Source: a virus
Strand: one strand, 5' to 3'
IMG/VR virus record: IMGVR_UViG_3300008113_000071
Span: 1 to 64,000 of that record
Length of the DNA: 64,000 bases
The notes beneath the pieces are model-generated. The model was not told where the DNA came from. It searched no databases and saw only the letters and a list, made by a program, of their open reading frames with translations. This document shows, piece by piece, positions 7,538-13,180 of this stretch. Every line of letters starts with the position of its first letter. Position 1 is the stretch's first letter. The position numbers and the translations under genes are program-made.

Positions 7538-7892
7538 TGGAGGTGAAGAGATTCGAACTCTTGTCCTGTTGCAGCAGTTAAATAACAATTTATTACAAGC
7601 TTAGATCTAAATGATCAGTGTGAGGGATAACCAGAGGTTATCGATTCCACCAGCTAGTTTATAGTTCTAGCAAACTCAACATTTGTAATGATTCTGTTCC
7701 TAGGTTCATTACAACCCAAATAGATTAAGCAGCTACTGCTAAATCTGCTCCTACGAAAGACATTGCATCTTCGAAAGAGAAAGTTGACTTATTGTCGTTT
7801 ATTGTTTGAATGTACATTTTATAGTGCTATACCATTCATTGCACTGCTTGTTGTTAATCACTTTTATTACCCAGTCAATTCCATACACCCCC
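7538..7892 (-). ncRNA. ssrA: Transfer-messenger RNA (tmRNA), one-piece
   Basis: A phage-encoded tmRNA that would rescue stalled ribosomes and add a degradation tag. The 5' end GGGGGTG (7892-7886) pairs with CACCTCC (7545-7539) as a 7-bp acceptor, with discriminator A at 7538 and no encoded CCA. GGAATTGACTGGG follows the 5' strand, the conserved tmRNA D-region. The T-arm is AAGAG-TTCGAAT-CTCTT. AGCAGT (7848-7843) pairs with ACTGCT (7579-7574) as helix 2. Further stems include TTGTAATG/CATTACAA, GCTAG/CTAGC and GATAACC/GGTTATC. The internal reading frame ends GADLAVAA then TAA (7725-7727). The gene is followed by a terminator. Length 355 is normal for tmRNA. The RNA class is near certain; function in the phage is inferred. 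Confidence 0.93.
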
Positions 7893-7896
7893 AATG

Positions 7897-8082
7897 TTAG
7901 ATTACTTCAAATTGATCTATATCAGGATCAATACATAAACCTTTCCCTTGTCTACGCTCCCACATTATATGCATTAAACCTACACCATCAATTCTCACAA
8001 CCTTTCCTGTAGTACCTGGTTTTACAGGATCATCATAGAACATTTTAATCAGCTTAATCTTCTTTCCTACTAAGTTTTCCAT
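7897..8082 (-). CDS. DUF4314-family small protein
   Basis: A 61-residue SH3-like beta protein. The order GKKIKLI, then DPVKPGTTGKVVRIDGVG, then LMHIMWERR, then IDPDIDQFEVI matches DUF4314, whose members share the pattern PpGT.G.V..vD..g..hv.WD...L.l.pg.D.fe. The biochemical role of the family is unknown. Its stop is only 4 bases before the 5' end of the tmRNA, so the tmRNA may be cut from the same transcript or have a promoter inside this gene. Confidence 0.75.
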   Translation of the reverse strand: MENLVGKKIKLIKMFYDDPVKPGTTGKVVRIDGVGLMHIMWERRQGKGLCIDPDIDQFEVI

Positions 8083-8239
8083 CTTTTAATTGATCAATAG
8101 TTAATAGTAATAAGAATAGAACTAATATACCAAATACATTCACTTCAAGTATGTGTATACGTAAGAATATAATTCTATACATAAACACTAAGCAATATAT
8201 TATGGATGTAATTCTTACAAAGTTAATAAACATTTTCAT
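8054..8239 (-). CDS. Small two-helix membrane protein, 61 aa
   Basis: A 61-residue hydrophobic protein with two predicted membrane segments (about 5-25 and 34-50) and a charged C-terminal tail (DQLKDGKLSRKED). It overlaps the DUF4314 gene by 29 bases and starts 35 bases after a hairpin at 8274-8296. Function unknown. Confidence 0.55.
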   Translation of the reverse strand: MKMFINFVRITSIIYCLVFMYRIIFLRIHILEVNVFGILVLFLLLLTIDQLKDGKLSRKED

Positions 8240-8273
8240 AATTTTCTAATTTTTGGTGAATAATTAAATAAAT

Positions 8274-8296
8274 GGGCTAACCATTACAGCTAGCCC
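8274..8296 (-). terminator. Terminator-like hairpin
   Basis: On the minus strand GGGCTA/TAGCCC (arms 8296-8291 and 8279-8274) forms a 6-bp stem with an 11-base loop that may pair further, followed by ATTTATTTAATTA. It lies 17 bases after the stop of the zinc-ribbon gene. The T-run is interrupted, so it is weaker than the others. Confidence 0.6.
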
Positions 8297-8313
8297 TTTA
8301 TTCTCACACATCA

Positions 8314-8853
8314 CTATTCTTTTGTTTCTTCTTCCCATCCACAATTATTGCAGATGATTTGGTCTGATGAATTATATACTACATCTGGTGAACCACATTC
8401 ATCACAAAAAATACCATAATCATCATAATCCTCAGGATCTGCATCAGTCCAATCAACAGTGATTATAACCTTGCCTTCTGCAAGTGTTGGTTCACCTGTT
8501 TCACCATCAACATCAATCAACACAAATCCTCCCTCATAGTTAATGATATAATTAAGATCATTTAGTGTTACATCTCTTAGCTCATCAGTATCTTCCCCTT
8601 CATCAAACCAACCAATTTCATCTGGTGTGGCTAGAATAGCTGGAATGCTACCATCCATATACTCTTCAACAATAAATGGCTTCACAGGATAACCATGAAA
8701 CGTTATAAATTTCTCTTCTTCCTCAGGAGAACGAAATACCTGATCTAACTCAAATATTTCCTTCTCCTCACTGAAAGTTCTAATAAACCACATGCCTTTC
8801 TTAAGACCATCTGGTACGTATGATTTAAATACGATTTGTGCTTGAAAATACAT
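8314..8853 (-). CDS. Acidic protein with C-terminal zinc ribbon, 179 aa
   Basis: Residues 1-150 are an acidic beta-rich region of unknown family. Residues about 151-174 are a zinc ribbon with two CxxC knuckles (CDECGSPDVV and ICNNCGWEE). Zinc ribbons of this kind bind nucleic acid or protein partners; which one applies here cannot be told. The gene is the last before the hairpin at 8274-8296 and overlaps its upstream neighbour by 1 base. Confidence 0.7.
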   Translation of the reverse strand: MYFQAQIVFKSYVPDGLKKGMWFIRTFSEEKEIFELDQVFRSPEEEEKFITFHGYPVKPFIVEEYMDGSIPAILATPDEIGWFDEGEDTDELRDVTLNDLNYIINYEGGFVLIDVDGETGEPTLAEGKVIITVDWTDADPEDYDDYGIFCDECGSPDVVYNSSDQIICNNCGWEEETKE

Positions 8854-8999
8854 TAATAACCTAAATAATCAAGAATCTTTGCATCTGCTTCCACAAATAC
8901 ATATCCACTTGCTATTGAGCATGTGAACATGATGTGAAACTTCTGTGCTAATTCTTTAAATAAATAAAATTCTGTTGCTGTGAGTGTGATTGTTTTCAT
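8853..8999 (-). CDS. Small hypothetical protein, 48 aa
   Basis: A 48-residue protein (begins MKTITLTATEFYLFKELAQ, ends ADAKILDYLGY) that fills the gap between two genes, with its TAA overlapping the next ATG by one base (TAATG). The tight packing and normal composition support it as real. Function unknown. Confidence 0.6.
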   Translation of the reverse strand: MKTITLTATEFYLFKELAQKFHIMFTCSIASGYVFVEADAKILDYLGY

Positions 9000-9001
9000 G
9001 G

Positions 9002-9364
9002 TTAATAGGATTTTTCTTCTACAAGAGTTGATCCTGTAGAAAGGTTAATTGATTTTTTAATTGATGCACGTTCATCATTTAGCTTGTACACTGATCGTGC
9101 TAGTGTAATAAAATAATCATCGAATCTTTCTTGCTGTTCACATAATCTAAGTTCATCTTCTACATCCCACAACTTCTCATTGACTGCTCTTAAAGCTAGA
9201 TGGGTCTTATATTTAAAACCTCTCATTCTTTCAATTGCTGTGGTTAATAAGGAAAGTTCTTTCTTTATGTTCTCTAGCTTTGATTCATCTGTTATTCTTT
9301 CTTTCTTAATGCAAAGAATAGTATACTTATCTACTATTTCTCCATTTGATACTTCTATTTGCAT
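9002..9364 (-). CDS. DUF6165-family protein
   Basis: A 120-residue helical protein. The opening IEVSNGEIVDKYTILCIKKE, the middle VNEKLWDVEDELR, and the end FITLARSVYKLNDERASIKK with LSTGSTLVEEKSY match DUF6165 along its whole length. In bacteria this family is often encoded among polysaccharide or LPS biosynthesis genes and it also occurs in phages; its biochemical role is not known to me. Presence in an early phage operon hints at interference with envelope sugars, which is inference only. Confidence 0.8.
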   Translation of the reverse strand: MQIEVSNGEIVDKYTILCIKKERITDESKLENIKKELSLLTTAIERMRGFKYKTHLALRAVNEKLWDVEDELRLCEQQERFDDYFITLARSVYKLNDERASIKKSINLSTGSTLVEEKSY

Positions 9365-9406
9365 AATGTGTAACGATTAACCTATACATCGTGAGGTTTT
9401 GATTTA

Positions 9407-9733
9407 TTAAGCTACGAAATATTGTTTGATTGTAACAACACGCATTCCATCAAATTTATGTGTTGATACAATAGATTCGTGAATAGGTGTTGAAACACTT
9501 ACTCTTTTCTGGTTCTTTGTATTTACACTTTTAAAGGATGTGCTGTTAACTGAAAAACCTTTAACTTTGGTTCTTAGACCACCATACCAAGCTTGACTAA
9601 CTGCTGATTGTGTTACGTTTAATTCATCAGCCACTCTTGAAAATGCTTCCTTAAGATTGTTTGGTGAATCTTGTACATGTCTTGATACTGTTTCAATTGC
9701 TTTTTTGCTTGACCATTTCATTAATTTTCTCAT
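9407..9733 (-). CDS. Helix-turn-helix DNA-binding protein, 108 aa
   Basis: Residues about 28-50 (LKEAFSRVADELNVTQSAVS) form a helix-turn-helix followed by QAWYGGLR. The C-terminal half is beta-like (KRVSVSTPIHESIVS). It is probably a small transcription regulator or replication-associated DNA-binding protein of the early arm. A start at the second Met (MKWSSKK) is also possible; the first was kept because no overlap argues against it. Confidence 0.6.
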   Translation of the reverse strand: MRKLMKWSSKKAIETVSRHVQDSPNNLKEAFSRVADELNVTQSAVSQAWYGGLRTKVKGFSVNSTSFKSVNTKNQKRVSVSTPIHESIVSTHKFDGMRVVTIKQYFVA

Positions 9734-9745
9734 GATTTCTAGTTT

Positions 9746-9997
9746 TTAAATTGTTTGTGAATTGTTTTTGTTTTTGATTCTGTTCATAATCTCTTGTTGT
9801 CTGTAGGACAAAGGAGTTGCTTGTTTCGAGATGCTCTTGAGAAAATCTTTTTCCCATTGAGTAAGAGGTTTAGAAACCTTGTTCTTATTCTTACCAATCT
9901 TCGATTTAGCTTTCTTTTGTTCTATCTGCTTACGAGATTTACCTTTTAGTGAGCCTGCTTTGAATAGAAAGATATCACTATTCCAAATGCTGCCCAT
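9746..9997 (-). CDS. Basic hypothetical protein, 83 aa
   Basis: An 83-residue, very Lys-rich protein (GKSRKQIEQKKAKSKIGKNK) with a disordered middle and a helical C-terminus (LSYRQQEIMNRIKNKN). The strong positive charge would suit nucleic-acid binding. No domain recognised. It ends 13 bases before the HTH gene starts, in the same operon. Confidence 0.55.
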   Translation of the reverse strand: MGSIWNSDIFLFKAGSLKGKSRKQIEQKKAKSKIGKNKNKVSKPLTQWEKDFLKSISKQATPLSYRQQEIMNRIKNKNNSQTI

Positions 9998-9999
9998 GA

Positions 10000-10215
10000 C
10001 TAATTGTTTCTTTGTTGTGTGAATCTAATTAGCATCACTGTATATAGAATACAGAATAGAATAAATCCTAATGCTATTTCCTTACTAAGTAAGGTTAATA
10101 GAATAGCAATAGCAAATACAATTGCTGTACCTATTAATGATGATGTTGCTGATGTGTAAGAACTCTTTTGCTCCTTGGCAATAATAGGCTCTTTAAATTT
10201 GTTCTGTGCTTTCAT
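10000..10215 (-). CDS. Small two-helix membrane protein, 71 aa
   Basis: A 71-residue protein with a soluble 25-residue N-terminus and two membrane helices (about 27-43 and 46-63), ending in a basic tail (RFTQQRNN). It overlaps the upstream gene by 23 bases. Function unknown. Confidence 0.6.
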   Translation of the reverse strand: MKAQNKFKEPIIAKEQKSSYTSATSSLIGTAIVFAIAILLTLLSKEIALGFILFCILYTVMLIRFTQQRNN

Positions 10216-10399
10216 TGTTTAATTGTTTTCTAATGTTCCATTCTAATTCTCTTTGGTGTTGTTCATTACAATCAGAACAAACCATAAGACCAATAATCTC
10301 ACCATATAATATCTCTGTAATAGGATATACATAATCAGTCTTACCATAACACATATCACAATGTGTAATACATGCTTTCTTTGTTTTTACTGCTTTCAT
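10193..10399 (-). CDS. Small zinc-finger-like protein, 68 aa
   Basis: The ATG at 10399 (MKAVKTKKACITHCDMCYGK) was chosen: a start at 10435 would overlap the lipoprotein gene, whereas 10399 lies just 5 bases after its stop. A HCDMC knuckle (about 14-18) and a CSDC knuckle (about 42-45) would bind one zinc. A charged helix follows. No named family; a host-protein-binding adaptor or nucleic-acid binder are both possible. Confidence 0.6.
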   Translation of the reverse strand: MKAVKTKKACITHCDMCYGKTDYVYPITEILYGEIIGLMVCSDCNEQHQRELEWNIRKQLNNESTEQI

Positions 10400-10403
10400 T
10401 GTT

Positions 10404-10520
10404 CTAACGTCTAAATGTTGTACATTGATTACCATAATTTGCTCTCATCTTTGTTGGATAACAAGATGTTGTAATACATGTAGCTACTACACATACCACT
10501 AATAATTTAATTGCTTTCAT
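10404..10520 (-). CDS. Tiny lipoprotein, 38 aa
   Basis: A 38-residue protein starting MKAIKLLVVCVVATCITTSC: basic N-region, hydrophobic core and a Ser-Cys cleavage site typical of Bacteroidota lipoproteins, although the -3 residue is Thr rather than Leu. The mature part would be only 19 residues (CYPTKMRANYGNQCTTFRR), anchored to the inner or outer membrane by its N-terminal Cys. Its start is 18 bases after a strong terminator and its leader has ACACACACA. Small early lipoproteins of phages (for example T5 Llp) block superinfection; such a role here is inference. Confidence 0.65.
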   Translation of the reverse strand: MKAIKLLVVCVVATCITTSCYPTKMRANYGNQCTTFRR

Positions 10521-10537
10521 TGTTTCTGTGTGTGTAA

Positions 10538-10572
10538 ATAAAAAAAGCACAGGGCTCACTACTTCCCTGTGC
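10538..10572 (-). terminator. Rho-independent terminator
   Basis: On the minus strand an 8-bp perfect stem GCACAGGG/CCCTGTGC (arms 10572-10565 and 10554-10547) is followed by seven T and ATTTAC. It ends the transcript of the genes at 10623-11124 and lies right before the lipoprotein gene. Confidence 0.9.
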
Positions 10573-10622
10573 ATTAACTAACCAATTATAAACTAACCAT
10601 CATCTAGCAACCCTTAGTAGAA

Positions 10623-10877
10623 TCAGCTAGACAATTTCTTCAAACGTGCTTTACGTTCTTCTTTCTGCTCATATAAATGAGGAAACTTTGTTTGTATAAT
10701 AGCAGTGAGTCTATTGTACACTGCTGTATTTAATCCTATTGTAGCACCCTTACTATATAATGTGTTCCATAGGAATACAGGATCGTTACTAATTAACCAT
10801 CCAACTCTTTTCCAAATAGTCTTGCCATTCTCATCAACAGAATAGGCAATCATTGTTAAATCATCATGTTTAGCCAT
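10623..10877 (-). CDS. Hypothetical protein, 84 aa
   Basis: An 84-residue soluble protein with a beta-like N-terminus (LTMIAYSVDENGKTIWKRVG) and a charged helical end (EQKEERKARLKKL). No motif recognised. It is the last gene before the terminator at 10538-10572. Confidence 0.6.
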   Translation of the reverse strand: MAKHDDLTMIAYSVDENGKTIWKRVGWLISNDPVFLWNTLYSKGATIGLNTAVYNRLTAIIQTKFPHLYEQKEERKARLKKLSS

Positions 10878-10884
10878 ATGCGTA

Positions 10885-11124
10885 TTAATCTTCTAATTCT
10901 TCTTCCTCTAATTGTTCTATCAGTTCTTTCAGAATATCAATCTGAGCTCTCACTTCATTATAAGATTCAACAGATTGTACATATTCATCAGCAGAAGCCC
11001 AAGAACCATTTTCAACATCTTCAATAATTCTATAATGTTTTGCATTTAGAAAACCTATACTTCCTACTTGATCTGTTTTAAGTTCTTCTATTTTAGCTTC
11101 TAAAACTTTAATAAACTTTTCCAT
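10885..11124 (-). CDS. Acidic helical protein, 79 aa
   Basis: A 79-residue protein made of two Glu/Leu-rich helices (IKVLEAKIEELKTDQ and QIDILKELIEQLEEEELED) joined by an Asn/Ser-rich turn, likely a helical hairpin or coiled coil. Function unknown. It precedes the gene at 10623 by 7 bases in the same operon. Confidence 0.6.
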   Translation of the reverse strand: MEKFIKVLEAKIEELKTDQVGSIGFLNAKHYRIIEDVENGSWASADEYVQSVESYNEVRAQIDILKELIEQLEEEELED

Positions 11125-11245
11125 ATTGTTGTTTTTTAATTATAATCAAGGCCTCTCACCTATTTGTATGTTTGTAGCTAACATATAAGCTCTATTAAAA
11201 TAAAAGCAGTTTGTATAGACATGCTTAGGTCTAACTTAAGTGTGT

Positions 11246-11458
11246 TTAAAATCCTAAATCCCATTTAAGCTGTATATACATCTCTCTTGCTGGAAGAATA
11301 GCTAACCACCAACCAAAGAACATACTATATACTGTTCTCCAACCATCGTTAGTTATAATCTGTGTATAAGGCTTAAATATAATACCCACCAAGGATATAA
11401 TATAGAATATACATATAAAGGATAATACATATATTGTTATTAATGCTAATGTTTTCAT
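11246..11458 (-). CDS. Small membrane protein, 70 aa
   Basis: A 70-residue protein with two hydrophobic segments (about 2-26 and 44-60) and a Trp-rich second segment (MFFGWWLAILPAREM). It probably spans the inner membrane twice. Bases 11125-11245 downstream hold no convincing gene. Confidence 0.55.
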   Translation of the reverse strand: MKTLALITIYVLSFICIFYIISLVGIIFKPYTQIITNDGWRTVYSMFFGWWLAILPAREMYIQLKWDLGF

Positions 11459-11489
11459 TGTTCTGTTTAGTTTAGTTTAAATTGATTTG

Positions 11490-11660
11490 TTATTTAATAT
11501 ACTTACATCTATTGAGCATATCTAAATGATCTTCCTCTGTACCAATAAAGAACCACTTATCTATCTTTCTATCAACTCTTGCTAATAGTTTAGTTCTCAA
11601 CACTGGTAATAGATAATTGTATTGTTCTCTTGTTATTTGAAATGAATAATCTCTTTGCAT
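11490..11660 (-). CDS. Small hypothetical protein, 56 aa
   Basis: A 56-residue soluble protein (starts MQRDYSFQITREQYNYLLP, has KIDKWFFIGTEEDHLDML) with a beta-hairpin-like middle. Its codons and amino-acid mix look like neighbouring small genes. Function unknown. Confidence 0.5.
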   Translation of the reverse strand: MQRDYSFQITREQYNYLLPVLRTKLLARVDRKIDKWFFIGTEEDHLDMLNRCKYIK

Positions 11661-11724
11661 GTTATTGTTATTTAATATAAGCCCTGTTCAAGCCCATAAT
11701 ATTAATACTCTATATATAGGAACA

Positions 11725-11832
11725 TTATTTAAATATACTATATATAATCTTCAATACCATAAAGAATAGTTTATATATAAATAATACTATAGGTATCATA
11801 AGTATTGCTAGTATCATCTCTATTATATTCAT
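11725..11832 (-). CDS. Very small membrane peptide, 35 aa
   Basis: MNIIEMILAILMIPIVLFIY followed by a second hydrophobic Phe/Ile/Tyr/Lys-rich stretch, ending YSIFK: essentially one long membrane helix. It follows the TACCAC repeat region, so it would be the first gene of its transcript. In AT-rich DNA such short hydrophobic frames also occur by chance, hence the low confidence. Confidence 0.35.
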   Translation of the reverse strand: MNIIEMILAILMIPIVLFIYKLFFMVLKIIYSIFK

Positions 11833-11880
11833 GTTGTTTAATTAATGCTATATATTTCGTTAAGTTTACCCATTTATAGC

Positions 11881-11910
11881 TACCACGTTTTACCACTATT
11901 TACCACTTAC
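11881..11910. repeat. Three phased TACCAC repeats (10-bp period)
   Basis: TACCAC occurs three times at exactly 10-bp spacing (11881, 11891, 11901); on the minus strand this reads as GTGGTA three times. One helical turn between copies places them on the same DNA face. They lie 49-78 bases upstream of the first gene (11725-11832) of a minus-strand transcript, so an operator or activator array is likely. Confidence 0.6.
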
Positions 11911-11941
11911 TGTCCCCACCTCACTTCTCATTTGTTCAACA

Positions 11942-11991
11942 AAAAAGTTTTTACGAGGGAGAAATAAACTTTTTCCTTATATATATAGGAA
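11942..11991. promoter_or_regulatory. Two adjacent inverted repeats in an early intergenic region
   Basis: AAAAAGTTT (11942-11950) and AAACTTTTT (11966-11974) form a 9-bp stem with a T-run on both strands, so it could act as a weak bidirectional terminator. It is followed by TTCCT...AGGAA (11973-11991) around a TATATATA core. The full stretch 11833-12049 has no gene; it holds these elements, the TACCAC repeats and a G-rich minus-strand segment (12010-12038). Confidence 0.4.
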
Positions 11992-12049
11992 GATTGTTGG
12001 ATTTAACTACCCACCCAAAGAAGGATCTTTCCCACCCTTATACATGTTT

Positions 12050-12074
12050 AATAAAAGGGGGCTGTTAAGCCCCC
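12050..12074 (-). terminator. Rho-independent terminator after the first early gene
   Basis: On the minus strand GGGGGCT (12074-12068) and AGCCCCC (12063-12057) form a GC-rich 7-bp stem with a 4-base loop, followed by TTTTATT. It begins 7 bases after the stop codon of the gene at 12081-12461 and makes that gene a single-gene transcript. Confidence 0.85.
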
Positions 12075-12080
12075 ATTAGA

Positions 12081-12461
12081 TTAAGCAATTAAGTCAGCAA
12101 AAGAAACAGCCTCAACTTTGTAGTCTGTAGCTTTCAAGTCTTTAACAGCAAACTCAATTAAACCACCACCTGGAAGGCTAATGAAAGGAATACCACTCTC
12201 ACCATAAAGAACTTCGAAGTTTAGTAAGTGATCAACCTTGATAGATTTATCACGTAAGCCATCACTAACCTTTTGTGAGCAAGTAACTCCTAAAGAAGTA
12301 CCATCTTCTTTCTTAAGGATAAGCTTAACTCGAACGCTCTCGTTCTTTAAGTTGCTTGGGATAAAAGCTACTGTACCATTTGGACCAATAGCTTTGCCCA
12401 CTGTGCCTAATGAGGTTAGAGTTGACTCTACTGCCTGATAATTTTCGAATACTAATTCCAT
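12081..12461 (-). CDS. First early gene, hypothetical beta-rich protein, 126 aa
   Basis: A 126-residue protein with alternating hydrophobic residues suggesting a beta fold (VRVKLILKKEDGTSLGVTCS, FISLPGGGLIEFAVKDL) and Gly-rich turns. There is no signal peptide. It is the first gene of the minus-strand arm next to the divergent region and has its own terminator, an arrangement often used for abundant early proteins. I do not recognise the family; an OB-like single-strand-binding role is conceivable but unsupported by a motif. Confidence 0.65.
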   Translation of the reverse strand: MELVFENYQAVESTLTSLGTVGKAIGPNGTVAFIPSNLKNESVRVKLILKKEDGTSLGVTCSQKVSDGLRDKSIKVDHLLNFEVLYGESGIPFISLPGGGLIEFAVKDLKATDYKVEAVSFADLIA

Positions 12462-12735
12462 TTTGTTTTTGTTTATAAGATTAATAAATTGCTGGGGGGT
12501 ATCCCCAACTTGTCAAATTATGGGTGGGGTAGCAATTGGAGTTAGTCTCCCCTCCCATACATACAAGGCATTGGGGGTATTTAGAAAAAAATTTTTTTCT
12601 CTGGCTCAAACGTCCCACCAGCTATCACACACCCACCAGAGATACACGCTAATTGTTCTCGCCCAATTCTGCAATTGATAGGGCTCATCAGGAAAAATAA
12701 TTCAGCTCATCCTCAGACACTTAAAGCATCAATGT

Positions 12736-12772
12736 GTTAAATGTGAAAACTGTTGTTTGTTAAATGTGAAAA
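12736..12772 (+). repeat. 14-bp direct repeat overlapping the late promoter
   Basis: GTTAAATGTGAAAA occurs at 12736-12749 and again at 12759-12772, start to start 23 bp. The second copy fills the spacer of the TTTG-N21-TATCTTTG promoter and the first lies just upstream of it, a position suited to a repressor or activator site. Confidence 0.65.
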
Positions 12773-12788
12773 AAATGTTTTATCTTTG
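12756..12788 (+). promoter_or_regulatory. Bacteroidota-type promoter for the late arm
   Basis: TTTG (12756-12759), a 21-base spacer and TATCTTTG (12781-12788) match the known Bacteroidota primary-sigma consensus TTTG / TAnnTTTG. It points to the membrane-protein gene at 12856 and the downstream late genes. A G-rich segment follows directly. Confidence 0.7.
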
Positions 12789-12855
12789 GGGGTGGGTGGG
12801 GATGTGGCATGAGAGAACACATTCCTGAATAGCACATGATATTAACAAGAACAAT

Positions 12856-13098
12856 ATGCTTTATTTATTATTAATACTCCTAGCTCTATTGATTATGTCT
12901 TTAGTGTATGGATTTAGAAAACATCTAGGGATAGATTTGGTATTTGAGGTTAATCAATTCTCTAGTCCTTATCACCATTTTGGTATATCATTCTTTGGAG
13001 AAGATGATGAGAGAGGGTTCTTAGCTGAGAAGTTAGTTATAGGGCTAGTGTTTGTTAATGTTGTAATAGTGTTCTACAAGCATAAAGATGAGATTTAA
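12856..13098 (+). CDS. Small membrane protein, 80 aa
   Basis: An 80-residue protein with an N-terminal hydrophobic helix (MLYLLLILLALLIMSLVYGF), a polar middle and a second hydrophobic segment (KLVIGLVFVNVVIVFY), ending in KHKDEI. It is probably a two-helix inner-membrane protein with both ends on the same side. It is the first gene of the plus-strand arm, behind the promoter at 12756. Function unknown. Confidence 0.6.
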   Translation: MLYLLLILLALLIMSLVYGFRKHLGIDLVFEVNQFSSPYHHFGISFFGEDDERGFLAEKLVIGLVFVNVVIVFYKHKDEI

Positions 13099-13124
13099 TG
13101 CATAATATAGCTTTAGTTAAAATA

Positions 13125-13161
13125 TTTGTATTGTACAATATAATTTAACTGTCTATCTTTG
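13125..13161 (+). promoter_or_regulatory. Probable promoter before the regulator/IHF/terminase genes
   Basis: TATCTTTG (13154-13161) is a perfect -7 element identical to that at 12781. A TTTG lies at 13125-13128 (25-base spacing, long) and an ATTG at 13130-13133 (20-base spacing, normal). The first downstream gene starts at 13181. Confidence 0.55.
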
Positions 13162-13180
13162 TAATTAATTACGTAATAAA

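Larger units (their letters stand above)
12462..12855. other. Divergent control region between early and late arms
   Basis: No convincing gene lies in these 394 bases. The region separates the two oppositely transcribed arms. It contains G-tracts on the plus strand (12494-12499, 12532-12539, 12573-12577, 12787-12803), a GGGGTATCCCC mini-hairpin (12496-12506), a run of A then T (12584-12598), the direct repeat GTTAAATGTGAAAA (12736-12749 and 12759-12772), and the late promoter at 12756-12788. It could also contain a replication origin, which I cannot show. Confidence 0.6.

Noticed and set aside
7806-8012. Plus-strand open frame over the tmRNA
   Set aside because: It is antisense to a clear tmRNA and the DUF4314 gene.
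11246-11458. Ordinary tRNA genes in intergenic gaps
   Set aside because: Apart from the tmRNA no T-arm-like GTTCRANNC with a matching acceptor stem was found by eye; a tRNAscan run would be decisive.
12463-12678. 71-codon open frame in the divergent region
   Set aside because: It runs across G-tracts and hairpins, has an odd composition and no relation to the late promoter downstream of it.
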